64,000 nt of DNA from JAPOVO01 sp026708165 (GTDB lineage: Bacteria; Chloroflexota; UBA11872; VXNJ01), in assembly GCA_965208775.1 (NCBI GenBank), contig OZ242360.1:2356001-2420000 (forward strand), written 5' to 3'. How positions within the stretch are numbered: the stretch's first letter is position 1; each line of letters begins with the position of its first letter. Made by a program: the position numbers and the translations under genes. The notes beneath the pieces were generated by a model, which was given only the letters and a program-made list of their open reading frames with translations, made no database searches and was not told the DNA's origin. Below are positions 61,139 through 64,000 of the stretch, piece after piece.

Positions 61139-61567
61139 GTGAAGGAATCCGTAAGCAATGGAGCGGTTGGCCGCGTAAAGGCGGACTCCGTCGAGCTCAG
61201 CTTCTCCGCCGCGCGAGAGGTCAAGGCCGAGGTTGTCGAATCGAAATGCTCTGCGCTCGGATTCGTCAAGACCGATACCGCACGCGTCCAAGCGAGCGCG
61301 GTTGGGGCGGCGATCGGCAGCTCCACGCATTTGACGAACAGCTATTCGACGGCGACAGGCGGCGCGCACGTGCGTGTCGAAAACAGCATGATTCAATGGC
61401 TCATAGGCGGATATGTGGAAGCAAACAAGGTGTTCTCACTGGCCGTTATCGGGGGAGCCGTGCACGGTGAAGTACGGACACTTCTGACCGCTCGAACGGC
61501 GATGGTGTTCGGGATCGCTCTCGGTCTATCGGGGCTTGCCGCCCGTTTCTTGCGACGGTTGATTTGA
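61139..61567 (+). CDS. membrane-anchored protein with beta-helix-like repeats
   Basis: This is a 142-residue protein of unknown function. Residues 8-90 show a loose 15-residue period with Val/Ala/Ser-rich strands (GRVKADSVELSF, REVKAEVVESK, GFVKTDTARVQA), which suggests a short right-handed beta-helix or pectate-lyase-like/bactofilin-like solenoid. A hydrophobic segment near 95-108 and a C-terminal helix (AMVFGIALGLSGLAARFL) end in RR, so it may be a C-terminally anchored membrane protein. GTG 61139 has GGGGAGGA at 61127-61133. It follows larC by 15 bases, so it is likely co-transcribed. No known family is recognised. Confidence 0.6.
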   Translation: MKESVSNGAVGRVKADSVELSFSAAREVKAEVVESKCSALGFVKTDTARVQASAVGAAIGSSTHLTNSYSTATGGAHVRVENSMIQWLIGGYVEANKVFSLAVIGGAVHGEVRTLLTARTAMVFGIALGLSGLAARFLRRLI

Positions 61568-61702
61568 CGCACGGTTTTGTGTGCTCTTGTCACGTCGAAG
61601 CCGTTGGCGTGTTTCTTAAGCCTCACTAGGGCGCTCGGCCGGTGAAGTTGCGGCGGGACTATCGCTTCATCTCTTGTGGAGACGGGAATACGGGGCGAGC
61701 AA

Positions 61703-62464
61703 ATGGCCGGTGAACGCAGTAAGGACTCTCGTCGAAAGAGGTCGAGGCAGTCATGGGACAGAGGATCGAGCCGGGAACGCCGGAATAAGGAGACGCCCAC
61801 CAAAAGCGCGCTCGACAAGACCTCGACCGTTGAGAAGGCGGTTGCCGAGGTTCGGTCCGGCGACGTCATGATGGTCGGAGGCTTTCACGATATCGGTTCG
61901 CCCGCTTCTCTGATAACCGAAGTCGTTGCGCAGCGCATCGGTAATCTTGCGGTCATCGCAAATGACATCCCTTCGCTGGATCGGGGAGTTGGCCGAATCG
62001 TCTCGGCGGGTCTGACGAGCCGGATCGTGACTAGTCATATAGGACCCGGCTTGGTGATGCAACGGAAGATCGGCGCCGGCGAACTGCGAGTCGAGACTCT
62101 TCCCCAAGGGACGCTAGCGGAGCGGATTCGGTGCGGCGGCGCCGGTCTGGGCGGATTCCTTACGCCGACAGGCCTGGGGACCGCGATGGCCGACGGCAAG
62201 CGAATCGTCGAGGTCGATGGCAAGAGATTTCTGTTGGAAACGCCGCTGACAGCTGACGTAGCTCTGATCACCGCATTCAGGGGTGATCGATGGGGGAACT
62301 TGACGTACCGCGGAACTGCGCGAAACCTCAATCCCGTCATGGCCGCCGCTGCTACCAAACTCGTAATAGCCGAGGTCGAGGAGCTATATGAGATTGGCGA
62401 CCTCGATCCCAACGAGATAGAAACGCCGGGTGTTTATGTGGACGTGGTTGTGGAGGCGAAATAG
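61703..62464 (+). CDS. CoA transferase family I, alpha subunit
   Basis: This 253-residue subunit (AtoD/ScoA/PcaI type) of a two-component 3-oxoacid-type CoA transferase binds CoA. The family loop MMVGGFHDIGSPASLI is at about 55-70, and the GLVMQRKIGAGE and GGFLTPTGLGTAMADGKR segments follow. Residues 1-40 form a strongly basic extension (SRRKRSRQSWDRGSSRERRNK) not usual in the family. GTG 61676 would add nine residues. It lies three bases before the beta subunit. Confidence 0.88.
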   Translation: MAGERSKDSRRKRSRQSWDRGSSRERRNKETPTKSALDKTSTVEKAVAEVRSGDVMMVGGFHDIGSPASLITEVVAQRIGNLAVIANDIPSLDRGVGRIVSAGLTSRIVTSHIGPGLVMQRKIGAGELRVETLPQGTLAERIRCGGAGLGGFLTPTGLGTAMADGKRIVEVDGKRFLLETPLTADVALITAFRGDRWGNLTYRGTARNLNPVMAAAATKLVIAEVEELYEIGDLDPNEIETPGVYVDVVVEAK

Positions 62465-62467
62465 CCG

Positions 62468-63202
62468 ATGCCGTGGTCCCCCGAAGAAATAGCTTCCCGC
62501 GTGGCCCGGGAGTTCTTGCCTGGTCAAGTCGTGACCTTGTGTAGTGGAATCCCTTCACTCGTAGCGGCGGCCGTCGACGAGTCCATGCAAGTGGTGCTGC
62601 ATAGCGAAAGCGGAGTCCTGGGTGTGGTGCGAAAACCATCTCGCGGCAGGGAGCTTCGGAATGTCGTTGACGCCGAGGGGCGATCAGTCGGAATGTTACC
62701 CGGAGGCGCTTTTATGGATGTGGTGCAAAGCTCGGCGATGTCCCGCGGCGGGCACGTCGACATATGTGTCACGGGCGCTCTGGAGGTTGATGAGCAGGGC
62801 AGCTTCGCGAGCTGGACGGTCCCGGGGAAATTCGTTTGCGGCCCTGGCGCTGCGATGGACCTTGCCATCGGTGCGGAGCGGGTTATCGCGGCCATGAACC
62901 ACGTTGGCCCGGGCGGCGAGCTAAAGCTGGTCAGCAAGTGCAGTCTGCCGCTCACCGGTGTCGGGTGTGTCGATACGGTAGTGACCGATCTCGGTGTATT
63001 TGAAATCAAAGGCGGGTGCTTTAGATGTATCGAGTTGGCCCCCGACACCGCTTGGGAACATGTCGAAGCGGTAACGGACGGACGGCTGGTCCGGTCGGAG
63101 CAGTCTAGGGAACCCGAAGCCCCTGCGCCGAACACTGGTCCGAGCGACTACGACGACGAGGAAGGCGAACTGGTTGCCGAATCGGACTGGAGAGGCGAGT
63201 AA
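62468..63202 (+). CDS. CoA transferase family I, beta subunit
   Basis: This 244-residue catalytic subunit (AtoA/ScoB/PcaJ type) carries the thioester-forming Glu 47 in LHSESGVLG. Other blocks are GGAFMDVVQSSAMSRGGHVDICVTGALEVDEQGS and KCSLPLTGVGCVDTVVTDL. The last 35 residues are acidic (for example DYDDEEGE), opposite in charge to the basic head of the alpha subunit. The substrate pair is unknown; 3-oxoacids with succinyl-CoA are the default. Confidence 0.88.
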   Translation: MPWSPEEIASRVAREFLPGQVVTLCSGIPSLVAAAVDESMQVVLHSESGVLGVVRKPSRGRELRNVVDAEGRSVGMLPGGAFMDVVQSSAMSRGGHVDICVTGALEVDEQGSFASWTVPGKFVCGPGAAMDLAIGAERVIAAMNHVGPGGELKLVSKCSLPLTGVGCVDTVVTDLGVFEIKGGCFRCIELAPDTAWEHVEAVTDGRLVRSEQSREPEAPAPNTGPSDYDDEEGELVAESDWRGE

Positions 63203-63351
63203 CCGCAACTCCGGGTTGTGGCATCGAGTTGGGTTATGGCGCGTGACGTAAACGGCCTGCCGAATGCAACCTGAGTTGGGCCTCGCGCCGTTAGTGCCGA
63301 ACTAGTCGAAGGACGAGAGCAGACCGGCCGCCGCCCAGCCGTGTCCAGTAG

Positions 63352-63373
63352 GGGCGGTTCGCTAGCCGCCCCA
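63352..63373. repeat. GC-rich hairpin in intergenic spacer
   Basis: GGGGCGG (63352-63358) pairs with CCGCCCC (63367-63373), extended by a T-G and T-A pair around a 4-base loop. It lies 150 bases after the CoA-transferase genes and opposite the end of the oxidoreductase gene, where both units converge. It lacks a clear U-run but may end or protect both transcripts. Confidence 0.55.
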
Positions 63374-63428
63374 CTTTCGCGAGGCTCTCAAAAGGCGGCG
63401 CCGTTCCCTGTTTTGGAAGCGATCAGTC

Positions 63429-64000
63429 TTAGGGCAGTGGAAGCGTTACGGGCCGACCTTCATTTACCGAAATTTCGGCGGCGATGCAAGCCTCGTGGGT
63501 GTTGATCGCGTCTTCGATGTTGACGTGCGATTCCTCGTCACGGTCGATGCAGTCGAACAGGTGCGACATCTCGCCGTTGAAGGGATGGTGGGCCACGTCC
63601 CCGCTGTCCGGCAGTATGGTCGGGATCGTCGCGTAGCCGGTCTGTCCCGGCATTTTGCTTGTGTATATACGGTTGTCGCGGATTGTTCCGTCCTCACCGA
63701 GAAGGTCGATGTTGAACTGGTACGGGGAGTGGATTCCGAGACTTGAACTTGCCTTGCCTATGGTGCCGTCGGCGAATTTGCAGATGAGAACACTGGTAGA
63801 CGGTTCCTCGATTTCGCTTCCGTCGGCAACCTCGTAAGAGAAGACCTCGACGATGTCCTGCTCCTTGAAATACCGCAGCGCGTCGACGGCATGACACCCG
63901 GCCGACAGAAATGTGTTGCCCCCGGTCTTGCGCGACTTCACCCAGTCCCAACCGGCGTACCAGTCGGCTATCTCGTGCCAGTAGTCAACTTCCGAGTAGA
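63429..64000 (-). CDS. Gfo/Idh/MocA-family oxidoreductase, C-terminal part
   Basis: The gene is cut by the window edge, so its Rossmann domain and start are missing; the open frame runs to base 64000. Visible features are WDWVKSRKTGGNTFLSAGCHAVDALRYF, where the conserved His in the GxHxxD motif is the usual active-site residue, and the beta-sheet region with DLLGEDGTIRDNR. These bind sugars or inositol in the family. It converges on the CoA-transferase genes. The substrate is unknown. Confidence 0.85.
   Translation of the reverse strand, partial: YSEVDYWHEIADWYAGWDWVKSRKTGGNTFLSAGCHAVDALRYFKEQDIVEVFSYEVADGSEIEEPSTSVLICKFADGTIGKASSSLGIHSPYQFNIDLLGEDGTIRDNRIYTSKMPGQTGYATIPTILPDSGDVAHHPFNGEMSHLFDCIDRDEESHVNIEDAINTHEACIAAEISVNEGRPVTLPLP

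Noticed and set aside
63352..63373. Clear intrinsic terminator
   Set aside because: The stem is strong, but there is no U-run on either side; kept only as a hairpin.

Overview
This 64 kb window is a gene-dense, GC-rich bacterial chromosome segment whose content points to Chloroflexota, probably a Dehalococcoidia/SAR202-like relative. This rests on gene content, not on a marker-tree placement. Supporting signs are the rpmE-DUF1385-prfA-prmC run, the Thr/Pro-linker lipoprotein, the giant surface protein ending in domains of the 'GGl..fGyP' type seen in Chloroflexota exoproteins, and heavy use of TTG/GTG starts with 1-4 bp gene overlaps. Peptidoglycan and septation genes are abundant, so this is a walled, FtsZ-dividing lineage, unlike Dehalococcoides. 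A selenocysteine tRNA shows that the organism makes selenoproteins, although no sel gene or selenoprotein lies in the window.

Layout. 1-3.9 kb: an alpha/beta-hydrolase tail, endonuclease III, an SMP-30 lactonase, tRNA-Sec, a lipoprotein and an A-type Fe-S carrier. 4.0-10.7 kb (minus strand): murE, a FemAB aminoacyltransferase, menG/ubiE, a polyprenyl diphosphate synthase, tatD and metG, which together cover wall precursors, menaquinone and translation. 10.9-15 kb: pepF, a tandem triplet of small membrane proteins, and rsmI. 15-20.4 kb (minus): a 2-hydroxyacid dehydrogenase and a histidine block in transcription order hisS-hisH-hisA-hisF-hisI-hisE. 20.5-33.5 kb (minus): a division and cell wall cluster, read from its 5' end as mraZ-rsmH-ftsL-like-pbp2-ftsW-murG-murC-murB-ftsQ-ftsA-ftsZ-yggS-yggT. 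It lacks mraY, murD, murE and murF. MraZ-type boxes and a plausible promoter precede mraZ, and a second promoter precedes ftsZ.

33.9-40.6 kb: prmC, prfA, DUF1385, rpmE and a WecA/TagO-type transferase (minus), then rpsU, yqeY, ybeY and ispE (plus), and tRNA-Cys. 40.8-47.7 kb (minus): a DnaQ/GIY-YIG fusion nuclease, a small membrane protein, a beta-hydroxyacid dehydrogenase and dnaE. 48-51 kb (plus): a membrane zinc-ribbon miniprotein, an FGGY kinase without a usual start codon, and an MFS transporter. 51.1-57.6 kb: one 2166-residue surface protein with GLUG repeats, twelve Fn3-like repeats, a poly-Gly hinge and two C-terminal modules. 57.9-63.2 kb (plus): enolase, larB, larC (nickel-pincer cofactor), a beta-helix-like membrane-anchored protein and two CoA-transferase subunits. 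63.4 kb to the end: a Gfo/Idh/MocA dehydrogenase cut by the window edge.

Most of the window is housekeeping. There is no insertion sequence, prophage or CRISPR array. The accessory interest lies in the giant surface protein, the tRNA-Sec, the dispersed palindromic repeats between genes, the lar-associated beta-helix protein and some odd start codons. I see no clear new multi-gene system.
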